From Acridotheres tristis (lineage: Eukaryota > Chordata > Aves > Passeriformes > Sturnidae), in the NCBI GenBank assembly GCA_037013685.1, contig CM072889.1, positions 18,733,976 to 18,797,975 of the forward strand: DNA of 64,000 nucleotides, written 5' to 3'. The stretch's first letter is position 1. Each line of letters opens with the position of its first letter. The translations under genes and the position numbers were made by a program. A model generated the notes under the pieces. The model made no database searches. It was given only the letters and a program-made list of their open reading frames with translations, and had not been told where the DNA came from. Shown piece by piece: positions 48,961 through 60,760 of the stretch.

Positions 48961-49958
48961 AAAAAAAAAAAAAAAAATCATCATTCTTTATGTGGTCAAT
49001 AAAGTCACTGCAGAGAGCAGACACACTAATGGAAGTGAAATTCCCACCGAATGTCCCTTTCAACTGAAAGCAAGCTCAGAAAAACAACACTCTGTGTGGG
49101 CAGAAAAATTGACTTTTTAAGGTCCTTACAGAAGGGGAAGGATAAAAAAAATAATTTATTGAGCCCATGATGTTTAGTGTATTATTTTCAACATTTCTCA
49201 TGCACCTCCAAGGGATGTTAGCCTCAGGACTTGCATGCCAGGGCTGGTGGCAGAAAAAGCAGCACAATGCAGAGCTGAAGAGCAGATTTTGGCCAGTGAC
49301 ACCTGCAGGAACATCAGCAAAAAGCAGAGGCCAAACTGCAGCCCAAGTGACCAAATGAATGTTTTATTTTCAAGTCCCAGTCCCAACCCTTCCAACTGGG
49401 CAGTACAGGGCAGGTCAGAGCCAGTCACATGGACACACTGGAAATGATTTCTCTGCTTACCAAACACAAATGGAGAGCTGCCTGATCACCCAACAACCCA
49501 GTCCTGAATCAGGCAAATCCTGAATTTACCTCCAGCAACCCCTGAGGAAACATAAAATACAGCCTGGGTGGTGATGGTGGTGGGAAGATCTTTCACAACA
49601 CTTTTTTTTCCTCTCTCTGCTTACCAAAACACCAGCATAAAATGAAAAGAACAAATCTCCACGTGAAAGTTTCAGAGGATCCCTTGCTCAGGCAACACCT
49701 CCAACACTGGCAGGTCTCAGTGATTTCAGAATTTGAGAGCTGGGGATGCACAGCTTCCAGCTCCACCAAAGCTGCCAGCCCTGCAAAGCAATTCAAGAGC
49801 TCTGGGCAAGAGAGAGCTGGCAGCGTTTCCCGAAGTGCTGCTGTGCCAGAATGCCAACATCAGCCTTGAGTGAGCTGAACCCCGAGCTCCTGGCACAGGG
49901 ACACAGGGACAGAGTGGGGAGAGGAGCCAGGACACTGCCCCTGCCCTCACTGCAGCAC
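48961..49958. other. Spacer inside the inverted repeat
   Basis: About 1 kb of unique sequence starting with A17. It carries no transposase-like or other recognisable coding sequence on either strand. A 15-bp match (TCTCTGCTTACCAAA) occurs at about 49450 and 49615 and is at the level expected by chance. Confidence 0.6.
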
Positions 49959-50378
49959 CTGCAGCTCCTTCCAGACACTCTTCTGCAGCTTGGTTTGATT
50001 TGGAGAGGGAAGAGGGGTCAAGATAACAAAAAAAACCTTCCAGGCAAATAAGCACATGTTCTTGCTTGTTCTAGAATTTCTCTTAATAAAGACCTGAAAT
50101 TCTTTGGTGGTTTTGGTTTTTTTTGTATCCTCCAAATTTAATATACATATTTAATTAATTTATTAAGCAGCTCTCATAGTTTAAACTGAGAACCTGTTCA
50201 CCTGGCAGCAAATTATAAGGAAATGAGGCACTCAATGTTTTGGGTGAGTTGGAAATTCACCTTAGAGTTCAATGGCTTGAACCCACAGATGAGCTGTGGG
50301 CATTTTTTCACTATGAGTTCATGCCCTTATTTCTCAAGCTCTCCAATTAAGCTTGTAAAAAAATATTCCTAGGTACAG
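49959..50378 (-). repeat. Right arm of a long inverted repeat
   Basis: Reverse-complement partner of 48541-48960. The perfect blocks include the outer end (CCTAGGAATATTTTTTTAC in minus sense). Indels are small, including a 3-base difference in a T-run. Both arms keep an open frame over a similar 32-33-residue stretch (starting MLI-Y/C-LE), but the sequence resembles no family I know. Unlike the left arm, it is not bordered by an A-tract at its inner end. Confidence 0.9.
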
Positions 50379-53300
50379 GGGAAAAAAAAACCAAACACCT
50401 CACCTCATCAGGCACAGGTAAAGAAAACTGCAGCACACATTATTGCTCACCCAGCTGGTAGAGCCTGGCACAGCCTGTGCCACCTTGGTGCCATTTGTCA
50501 CTCACAGCATCCCTGACAAAAAGGCACAGCCTGGAGCTGGACACAAAACCACAGAGGAAGGGCAGCCAGAGAGCCACAGCACCCATCCTGAATTCCTAGA
50601 AAAACTCAGATTTTCCATGTTCTCACTGGATAAACCCGCTGTGCACACCTGCACATTTATGGGGGTTTTATTCCATAAATACACACCTGCACACTCAGTT
50701 CTATTTGTGCCTGGAGTGCCAGGGCCAAGGATATCTTCGAAAAAATTTAAATAACACTTAACTAATTCAAATTCTTGAGAACACTCCCTAAGTAGAATGA
50801 AATTGATTCCAACCTTCTTGATTTGTCAACTATTAATAGTTTATTTGCAACAGGCAAGCTTTCTGCATCTGAATTTCAGTTTAGGAAGAACTGTGTCCAA
50901 AATAAAAAACTCTAGCACAAGGTCCATACCCAGAGGTGCCCAAGTGAAAAACAAAGAACAGAAAAGTCTTGGAATTCTGTTTATCATTCTGTTCTTTTGT
51001 ATATATCTCTTTTACAGAATTTACAGTTGTTTTATACAACTTGCAGTAATTCCATACATATTAGGAGCAATATAAACTTTAGAATCCAGGTATACACTAG
51101 CTTTGGAAAATGTGAAAGCAGCACATTTTCCCATTAATGGATATTCTGTTTATATAAACTAGTGTTTCACGATACCCAACAACATCTGGTATAAACCATG
51201 TTTCATTATGATGGAGCAAAGTGTGTGTTTTCTTTATTAAACCCCCTCAAACCATGGTGCCAAAGAGGCTTCAGCTCGAGCACAGATGCTGATCTGATCT
51301 TTGTTTGGAGCCAACAGAAAGCTGCACCTTTGACCTCCAACTCCGAGGCACTCCACACCTCGAAAGTTAATTTCTCACTCTAACAATGCCTGGTGCACAT
51401 ATTCCCAACAGAAAATAACACAGAGGGCTTTTTAAGGATACTACTGGTGTAGTAACACACAGTTCTTAGGTCAGAGGCCACTGCAATTTGAATTATACTG
51501 AGTTAAGCTGCTAAAGGAGGCATCACTAACAGATGGTGATTTCTAAAGGTGAAGGTTTAAATTCCTAAATCATTCATCACCAGCAAGCTGTAAAAAAAAA
51601 AAAAAAAATTAAAAAAAAAAAAAAAAAGCCATGAACTACAGCATGTGTTAGTAAAATCTTCCCAGCAGCTCAGCAGACAGAAGTCAGCATGAGTGCTGCT
51701 CAGGGATGCTCACACACGCTGCCAGCAGGGCAGGGAGTGTGAAATCAATCCCTGCTTGTTGCACAGATATTTGATGGGTCGCTCGATCCCCCGAACGTGG
51801 ATCAGACTGCATTGCTGGATGCTGCAGAGGGATTTCCTGTCTCCTTTCTGTCAGGTGCCATTATTGATTCACTTTAGCCCGTTCTTCCAGAGGCACTGAG
51901 GGAGTGTTTCCATCCACCTGTGCCACTTGAGCTCCAGCCTGCAGCCACACATCTCTACAGGACACAAATCGATGCTTCCACCACGACAATGAGAAAATGA
52001 GTGAAAAGTAAATAACCTGTTTGCTTGCTCTAACAGGATTTAATGGCACACACTTAACTGCCTGATTATGAGGAGCTTGAGAGAAGAACTTTTTCTTATT
52101 TAGTTCTCATATCTAATAATTTCAAATAATGAAACTACAGATCCTGAAAGATTTGGTCACCTGTGATCACCACAGGTGTAAGAGTTGCTGATGCTCTGCT
52201 AGACCTTAATCCAGGTGTGTTCCACATGCCAGAGCCACCCTGCAGGGGACACAGGTGACCTCCGTGTGGGACACAGCCAGAGAAGCAGGAGCATCCTTCC
52301 TGCCATCCCTCCAGAGTTCCCTGTCCCAGTCACTGCTCCCACCTTGCTGCCCCCTCCAGCCCAGCCTGGGCTCATCATTTCCCAAGCAGATGGCTGCTGC
52401 TGGTAGGTAAATAAATTACAGCCAGCACAGAGCAGGAGGCTTGGCACCACTGCCATGCTGAAAAACTGGATCCTCAGGAAACAACATTATATATAACTTA
52501 GCACTGCATCTAAAAAAAAAAAAATAAAAAAACAAACAAAACACCCCACATTTCTGGGGTTTGCTTTACAAAGCAAGCTAACAGTTTCCTTTCTTGTGCC
52601 TGAAGCTTTGCAATCACTCTGTTTCTGAACTGTATTTTTTCATTAGTCTTATGCTTCCAAATATAATCTATTATTTGGCAGCAAAGGCAGCAAAACATTT
52701 GTTCCCTCTCAGTACAGCTGCAACCAATTGGATTTTAAAAAATGGTATTGGCTATCCAGCAGTCCTCTATCATGTTGATTTTTCCATGGAAACAGTGTTA
52801 TATTTTTTCCTTTGGGGGGGTGGGTGATGCTGGGAACAGGATGCAGAAATGCATTTCCAGTGTTCTCTGCTCTTCCAGTTCTCATCCCTCCACACTCCAG
52901 GCACAGGGATTAGACCAGACTCCCCAGCTGCATACTGGACACTTGAAACTTCTTAAAAGTATATTTATATAAAATAATCTTTTGCCTTTTCATTCTCAGG
53001 CATAAAAAAAGAAGTCCAAAAAGATGATGTACGTGAAGAGGACACCTGGCACATCTCAGAACTACCCAACCACTCAGTGCCTGCAGCCTTCAAAGTAACT
53101 CCTGAACACACTGGGACACCTGCAATGCCAAATGCATCTTGTATTTCACATTAAGATCTTATTATCAGGTATTACTGTGTAAAAATGAAAATCAACTAAA
53201 AATGCAGAAGCGGTAGGTAGCAGATGAGGGGGGAAATCTGATCCCCCAGTTCAGACATCTGCAGGGCTGGGGAGGTGGGAAGGGAATTTGTCCTCTCAGA

Positions 53301-55611
53301 ATTGCAGTTTACCTCTGCAGAACACGAGGAAAATAACACAAAACAACTGTGGAGAGAAGCGAACACAAGCACATTGATTGAGCCAAGTGTTTCAGAGCTG
53401 TAGGACTCAATCATCAAATACCAAAGTCGACTTCTGTTTTAAGGCTACAGTAGGAAGGGAAAAAAAGAAAACCCACACAAAACCACAGGAACTGCAATCA
53501 CTGCTTGTAAGAAGAGTTCATCCCACAAGTGTGGGACAAATCAGGAATGCTGCTGTTCTCATTAAAGTATTGCCTTGATAAACTCACCAGCTTTCTGAAG
53601 ATTTTGTGAGGTTTCCGAGACATAAACCCAAAATATTGGAATGAGCTCCATGATTTATGTAGGATGTGGGACAGAGACTGTGATGTAAATGAAGGTGTAA
53701 AGTTTTGTTCTGCTGCTCCAGAATCCAGCTCAGTAACTGCCATTGATTCTTCTGTTGGACTTCATCAATATTTAAGCTACTCAACTTTGACAAACGTTCC
53801 ATAATGTAATTTCTGGTAATTGTTCTCCTTATTTATATAAAATTTTCCTATATATTAAGTTTAATGAGTTATCCAAAGTACTCTCACCAGCTCAAAAACA
53901 CTAACACAAGCAGGATTTGACAATATGATTATTTATCAGTCCATGGGATAAAGAATTAAAAATGCATATGGATGAAACGTGTGTTATCATTTTGAGGATT
54001 TAAAGACGAAAGGAAGTTAAAATAAATAATTTGAGCAATACAAAAGAACAGACAGATCAGAGAAAATACTCTCAGGGCATCCATGAGTAATTTATCAAAA
54101 TAGCACATAATAAATGAAACTCAAGTCATGAGAGTGCCTGAGCAGTTTCCCTCCTAAATTCATAACCAATACAGCTCTGCAAGGTATATATGCAAAAAAG
54201 AAAAAATAAAAAAATTTTAAAAAGGCTTTGGGATAAGGAGACAAATTCCCCTGGGCCTTCCCCCTCATCTGCTGTCCTGCAAAGTCAAAAAAAGTTTTTG
54301 TTGCCATTATCTCCTGTTAGCACTGCAAGTCAACAGAGACTGTTTTCTTGTGAAAACAGAGAGATTTCCTAAATTTCAGCCACTTGGGCCAGGACAAGGA
54401 GGCTGAAACCATCAGTCTGGCATTAATGCAACAAAAACTTATCTTTGCTTGACAAGATTATGTATCAGTCATTCTTCAGTGCCTTTTCAATCAAGGCAAC
54501 TGCAGGATTATTTAAAAAAAAAAAAAAAAAATCATCCAAATCAATGCAGCACTCCAGATACAGTTATTTTAATTATTTGAGTGGCTGACCCTGTGAAGAG
54601 AATCCTACAACAACATCTTTAAAGTCACTTTGAGGAGCACGAGCTGATGTCAGGTTTGATCTTGGCTGGAGCAAGGGTGACTCACAGCAGGTGCCTCCAA
54701 ACCAAATCTTGGCACAGCCCTGCTGGGTCCACGTGTCTCCCACGAGTGGCTTAAAGGTTTTAAAGTGTGGAAAACCACAAGGTAGAACTCCACAGCGTCA
54801 TCCTAAGTTTGGAATGAAGCATCAAGGCTTGAAGGGTTTTCTTTGCCTTCCACTCTCCAGCAGTGTGACAGAAGCACAGCACAGGGTTTCATTAAAATTA
54901 AGTTTCTCTCTTTGACAACTTCATACAGTTCAGAATACACAGTTACAGCCCCTTCCCTGGTCTCTTTTATTCAACTGCCATTTTTGATAGCTCTGTGTCA
55001 TAAAGTATTTCTCGAAAATCACTAACTTGCACAGTTCAAACCCCTCTGCTTTCTGACCTTGCTTCAAGCTCCACAGCAGAAACACACTTTAATTCCAATA
55101 ATCATGCTGTGTTTATATGCTCAAGTGAGAGAACTCAAATAGCAATGAGATCCTCGCAGAGTTTTTGAAAAAAATGATTTTCTGACGACTTTCCCTGCTC
55201 TGCTTGCAGTGCCCATCCCTCAGCCCCCTCCCCAGCACACACAAAACCTCCTGTCCCATCTCCCAGGACAGCACCAAGGTCATCAGTGAATGTCACTCAA
55301 CAGCCAGCAAACGTTTCTTCATTATTCCAGGCCCTCCAAAATAAATCAAATCCATCCCACACTGGATTTCTACAGAAAACCAGCACGGCCCCAGCACTGG
55401 GCTGCCCCCAGTCTGGATTTGCCCAATACAGAAATTCCTGGTGGCTCTCACTGCTGACACTTGGTTTGCAATCTCAGCTGTGGCTTTTACTGAGTAAAAA
55501 GCTCCTGTTGTTCACTTCCACTTTTATTTTACACTTTTATTTTTAAGGGATTACTTCACAGAAGCAGATCTAAAGTACTTGTGTCCACCAACTGTACACA
55601 TTTGGCATAAC
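50379..55611. other. Unique non-coding sequence
   Basis: No supported gene. An A17-TT-A17 run lies at 51592-51627, A-rich runs lie near 52512-52534 and 54513-54530, and a small GC-rich patch lies at 52.2-52.4 kb. The rest is AT-rich. Confidence 0.5.
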
Positions 55612-55672
55612 AGAATCACAGAATGGCCTGGTTTGTGAAGGGACCTGAAAGATGATCTGGTTACCTACAAAA
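55612..55672 (-). mobile_element. CR1 LINE 3'-end fragment
   Basis: AGAATCACAGAATGGCCTGG is followed by GAAGGGACCTGAAAGATGAT and CTGGTTACC, the reverse complement of the CR1 3' terminus. Only about 60 bp remain. Confidence 0.75.
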
Positions 55673-58600
55673 ATCCACATAAAACGAAGTCCTAAACCTG
55701 ATGTTTACACAGCCACCAGTCCTGTGCTCTTTATTACTCCAGACTGCCTTGCCACCAAGTTCTCTCCTACACAAACACTTGTAGTGGGGATTAGAATATG
55801 AAATTGAGCCACATCAGAAGAAAGAACATCCTGACTCTGACCCTCCTGCAAAGCCCTGGATGTTCTAGAGAGCTCCACACTGTGCCCAGAAGGAGAATTA
55901 ATTCTCAGAACATTTATAGCAAACAAGAACTGCTTAAAATAAATAAAGATAAAAGTGGGTTCCAAGTAAAAGCCCCTCTACTGGTATCTTCTTATTGGCA
56001 CATCTGTGGGGCACTTGTGAAGAAATGTTATTTTAGAGACACAGGTTAGCTATAGAAGGATCCATTCCAATTACAATTAAAATCCTGTCAGAGCAGTTCA
56101 AGGGCCAGATTAACCACTGTTTATTCATATATTTTTCTCGATTTTTGCATGAAAGTTCACCTAAGTGTTATTGAACTTGAGTTGACATAGCAGTAGTAGT
56201 AGTTTAATAATTTACCTTATTTCAGTAGGGGAAAAAAAAATAATTTTTGATAAAGCAGCAACTTACAGAAATTTAAGCTACTCGTAGCTGCAAGCAATCA
56301 CATGAATATATTCAAGCACATGATCAGTCTTCGTTGTATAACAAGCTCCACAGAGATTGTTATTAGTCACAGATAATAATTCCCAGCGTTACAGAAAATC
56401 TGTGCTCAAAATAGTACCTTCCCAAGGAAAAAATTCATTGCAAAGGCAATAAAGCTTGGGATGACAATCCTCAAGTTGGGGAATTGGGAAGGAAAAATTG
56501 AGAGCTTGCACAAAATCATCTGTCATTTCAGGAAAAGCAGCAAAGCAATCAGACCTGCTAAATGATGTTGCAGATAACATAATACAGTAGGGGGAAATAC
56601 CTCTTGTGAACAACAGGAAAAATGAGTGTATTTACCTTTTTAAGGTAATTCAATTATAAAACTATGGGTTTAAGCTCACTCAGAGTATTAATGGGCTCTT
56701 TTGGCTCTGGGAAGTGAGAATTTGATTTTACAGCTTAAATGAAGGGAAATTTTAACGGGCTACAGTGGATAGAGTCAGGAGGAAACCCAACAGGTTGGAG
56801 TAAGAGATTCATCACTTCCTAGCAACAGGAACAATGTGAAGTTTCTCATCTCAGCCCCTCCATGCTCTTCTCAGTCTGCTTTCATGTCTGAAGTCTCATG
56901 AACAGAACAACAACCAGCTTCCCAGGAAGGAGGAGGCACGTTGAGGATTTGCTACAGAGGAATAAAAAGAACACAAACAAGAACATTCCACTGCTGGTAA
57001 TTTTAACTTGCCTGACGGAAGCAAACACATACAGAAATGGTTGATGGAGCTGTCAGCAGTGGACAGATGTTTCTCTGTTTAGAGAACACAGAGTGGCATC
57101 TTAACTCTCAGTTTCCAAGGCAGGTCAAGACCAAATTCCTCAGACTTCCCACGCTGAGCAGATCTAGGAAAGCAAACACAAGCATTGAAAGAAAAAGGAG
57201 GAATTTATTTATTCATATGTTTTGTTCCTTTAAATCCAAGGAAATTACCTAGATATGTAATAAGGACATAAACCGAAGGAGAATATGTTCTCAGCAGAAA
57301 GACCTAAATCTCTCTTATTTTTAAGAGTATTGAGCTGCATCTATGACCAGCTCACTTCCAGAGATCTCCACAGGATCCAGTAAATATTCTTCCAAGAGAA
57401 AAGCAGCAGAACAGCTGGGGCTGGTTCACTGGGGTGATTCCCAAAATGTGACTGAGCCCAGGACTGCACTGCAGGGCTAAGCAAGGTCACTTCAGCAAGA
57501 CACAGCGCCCAGAACACTTTTATCAAAATAAATAAACCTCGAGCAAGAGATGCTTTTACCCGAGCTGTGGGGACAGCACTGATGCATTGAAAGCCCCAGT
57601 GGCTGACACGGAGAACACGAGCCACACTGCTGTGAGACTCAAACTACTGTAACAACTGCATTCATCATTTGTGACTCTGGCCACGGGAAAAGGTGTCAAA
57701 CACAAAAATCCCTGAGATTTTGTTATTTTAGTGCACTCAGTCCACAGGAGTGAGAGCTGCACCTGCTGAGCATTCCCACCAGCAGACACACTTAAATCAC
57801 TGAAAGCATTTAAGTATTTTGATCTGGGTTCCTTTTGGATTAAATGAATTAATTAACTCATCTGATGTACCCTCACACTGCTACAAGGTTTTGGAAGCTG
57901 CAGGACCCAGAACTGGTGTTAAGTGACTGCTGCCTTCCCACCCCAAATGCAGAGGCAGCAACTGCAGAGTCTTAGTGCCCCTTTCACCACAAGAGCTGCT
58001 AAAGGTCCCAGTCAAAGTCTGATTGTCTCCTGGAGCTGAATTTAACAAAGTGAACAAGAACTGAATTTACTTGTTGAGAACCTTGGCACAACTCTTGAAA
58101 AAAAAATAAAAAAATTAAAAAGCAAAGCCCAGTGAGCAGCCAGGAAACTCAGGATTGCAGGATTCAGGGATTCAGTCTGCCTGGTCCCCATCAGTGCATG
58201 CACAATGGATGCTAACAGAGTTAAAAGTAACGAAAAGCCTTGGGATTAATCTGCTTTTTCCATCCTGTGTGGCTGAGTATTCACTGTGCTGGTCCACACT
58301 GACTGCACAAAGTTAACATTGGGATGAAGGGTCAGGAGCTGGTCTGAACCTCTGTGCTAATGCACATTTCCCTCACAAATGCACCTTCCCACATTTAACT
58401 GTCCCAAATATGAAAACTTCCTTCTTGGAATTCCAAGCATCAACTCCTCCCAGTGTGTTCAGGAAAAGATTACAATATTTTCTTCTCTTTTATTAGGTTC
58501 AATAAACCCAAGTAAGTTTCTTCTCTGTTGTAACTAAAGCAATTGGACATTTTAACCCTATTTATAATTAATCCTCTTTCCCCATTTGATACTGAAGAAC

Positions 58601-59626
58601 CTGCTGTAAGCCCCAAATGGTTTTGAAATACAAATCCTGATAATTCACAGTTGTCAGCTGACCCTGGAACCAAAACACACCAATAATTAAGCAACTCTTA
58701 TATTGCCACCAGAATAAATGCACAGTCTTAAAGGGTTCTTAAAAGGCTCTTCAATATAACTTCAATTTGGAAGCATTTTGATCAGTTCAGGTGAACTTCA
58801 GTTACAGACATCTCGATATTTTTCTGGACCTTTACTTTTTACTTCCTTAGCAAAACATGACTTCTTGCAACTTGGAAAAAAAAATTAAAAAGTTACCTAG
58901 GTTTTATCAGTAATGCAGAATTATTCATTCCTTTGGATCCAGTGTGTTTGTTATGAGTTTCATCAAATGAACTTTTCTGAGATTGATCATGAGGATTTTT
59001 ATTATGTTTACTGTTACTGAAATAGTTCAGTTTATTACCAGTGCTTGCTGTTGAAAGGCTGATATTTCAGTTTAACAGGTCTATCAGTTCTCAAGTTTGT
59101 AACACAAATATCAGAATATAATTTTAAGATTCATATTTTTGTACTTATTGGCTTTGCGTAGGATTTTACAGCTTAAAACCAGTCTGGTGTTTGAATCATG
59201 GATTGCATATTTAAAATGCACTTATAAAACATGAACATAAAATAAAATAAATGGGACTATAACACTTGTTTTTTATTAGGAATCAGATACCTCCTTTACC
59301 CCAACCTCATTAATTACCTTGGGTAATATTACTTGAATCATTGGCAAAAAGATTTTCCAGTTGCCTCCAGTCACACGGGAACATTTCACTGTCAGTCCTG
59401 GTGAGGATCCTTTTAAAGAAGGATTTCATCAAAATTAGTGGGGAAATAGAGTATAACTGGAATTGGGAGTGCAGTGATCTACAAACACGGTTATCATTTC
59501 TAGAACTTGAATTCCTGTGCCCCTTTCTCCCACTATTCCAACCTGACAATCTGATTTTCCTGCTGCTCTCAACCCGTTCTTGCTGAGCTGGGAAAGCACA
59601 GACACGTGCAAAGTGTCCCTGCACGT
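55673..59626. other. Unique non-coding sequence
   Basis: No gene, RNA or further transposon recognised across about 4 kb of AT-rich DNA. Confidence 0.5.
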
Positions 59627-59980
59627 GGAATCATGGAATGGGCTGGGCTGGAAAGGGCCATAAAAATCAGCCCCTTCTCCCCCTGCCATGGCAGGGACCC
59701 CTCCCACTGTCCCAGGTGCTCCAACCCCAGTGTCCAGCCTGGCCCTGGGCACTGCCAGGGATCCAGGGGCAGCCACAGCTGCTCCCTTAGGGGGAAGGAA
59801 TTGTGCAGAACCTCCAAATCTCAACCCACCCTTGTTGAGTTTAAAGCCATTGCTGCTCTCCCTGTAACCCCAGCCCCCTGTCCAAGGTCCCTCTCCATCT
59901 CTCCTGGATTCCCTTCAGGCCCTGGAGTCTCCCCTGAGCCTTCTCCTCTCCAGGCTGGCCAGCCCCAGCTCTCTCCTTTG
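59627..59980 (-). mobile_element. CR1 LINE 3' fragment, longest in the window
   Basis: It starts GGAATCATGGAATGGGCTGG and follows the CR1 3' region in reverse complement for about 350 bp: TGCCATGGCAGGGACCCCTC, AGGTGCTCCAACCCCAG, GAGTTTAAAGCCATTGCTGC, GTCCAAGGTCCCTCTCCA and GGCCAGCCCCAGCTCTCTCC. Good preservation suggests a younger insertion than the other CR1 pieces. The minus-strand open frames of about 100 codons here are shadows and do not match the CR1 reverse transcriptase. Confidence 0.9.
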
Positions 59981-60607
59981 GCTGATAAACCCAAAGCACT
60001 GTGCACATGACTGTACTTTTTTTTTTCTTTCCAGTATTTCCATGGGTATTTACTAATTTTGGATTTGATGGTGGCAAAGCCACACCTATGGCATCCTTAC
60101 ATAGAATTATCCAAACACCAACTGTCCTAAACCCCACTGGGCAGGATTAGACAGAATTAGAAGATTCAGATCCTACTTCAAAAAAACCATTTCATCCTCC
60201 AGGTGCCACCCAGCTGGAGCTCTGCTGTCACTGGCAGTGACTCTGCTGTTCCCCCAGGGCACTCCTCCAGCAGCTCCTGTCACTCACTGCACAACTTAAA
60301 AGCCCCATGATGTTGGGAGAAGCAAATGCTTGAAGTTGCATTTTCTCGGAAGAAAACTTCTACAGGGTAAGGAGAAAAAAAAAAAAAAAAAGGCATGTCA
60401 CCTAAGTATTAATGACTGCTTAGGTATAATTTTGATTTCCCTTGATTTTTCAAGTAAATAATAGCAAGCACTGAGAAACACCTACAAACAAATGACAAAT
60501 ATTGAGTTTCTACGAAGAAGGAAGAAGGGAAAATATTTCAGTGGAATGAACGTGTTTTCAAGCTCCTGAAGGTAAATTTCAGGGGGAAAAAAAAAAATGT
60601 TCTGCTT
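59981..60607. other. Unique non-coding sequence
   Basis: Nothing recognised apart from an A18 run near 60374-60391 and a shorter A-run near 60586. Confidence 0.5.
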
Positions 60608-60760
60608 CCTGGGGCAATCTCTGTACTCTGACAAGAATGCCTTTATATCTCAACAGTCCAATACTTTATCACCCTTGCCATGAACACTTTTTTAAAAAAC
60701 ATCTCCTTAAACATTGTATTCAAACTGAACCATCTTCCTCTAACGTGTAACATTACCTGC
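60608..60760 (-). mobile_element. Ancient CR1 fragment (weak)
   Basis: The plus strand shows CTGGGGCAATCTCTGTACTC, TTTATCACCCTTGCCATGAA, AAAACATCTCCTTAAACATT and CAAACTGAACCATCTTCCTC in that order. These parallel the CR1 blocks GGGCAACCTG, CACCCTCACAGTGAAGAA, TTCCTAATATCTAACCT and CAGTTTAAACCATT. Divergence is high. Confidence 0.45.

Noticed and set aside
49450..49632. 15-bp repeated TCTCTGCTTACCAAA inside the inverted-repeat spacer
   Set aside because: One or two 15-bp matches are expected by chance in 64 kb, and the flanks do not align.
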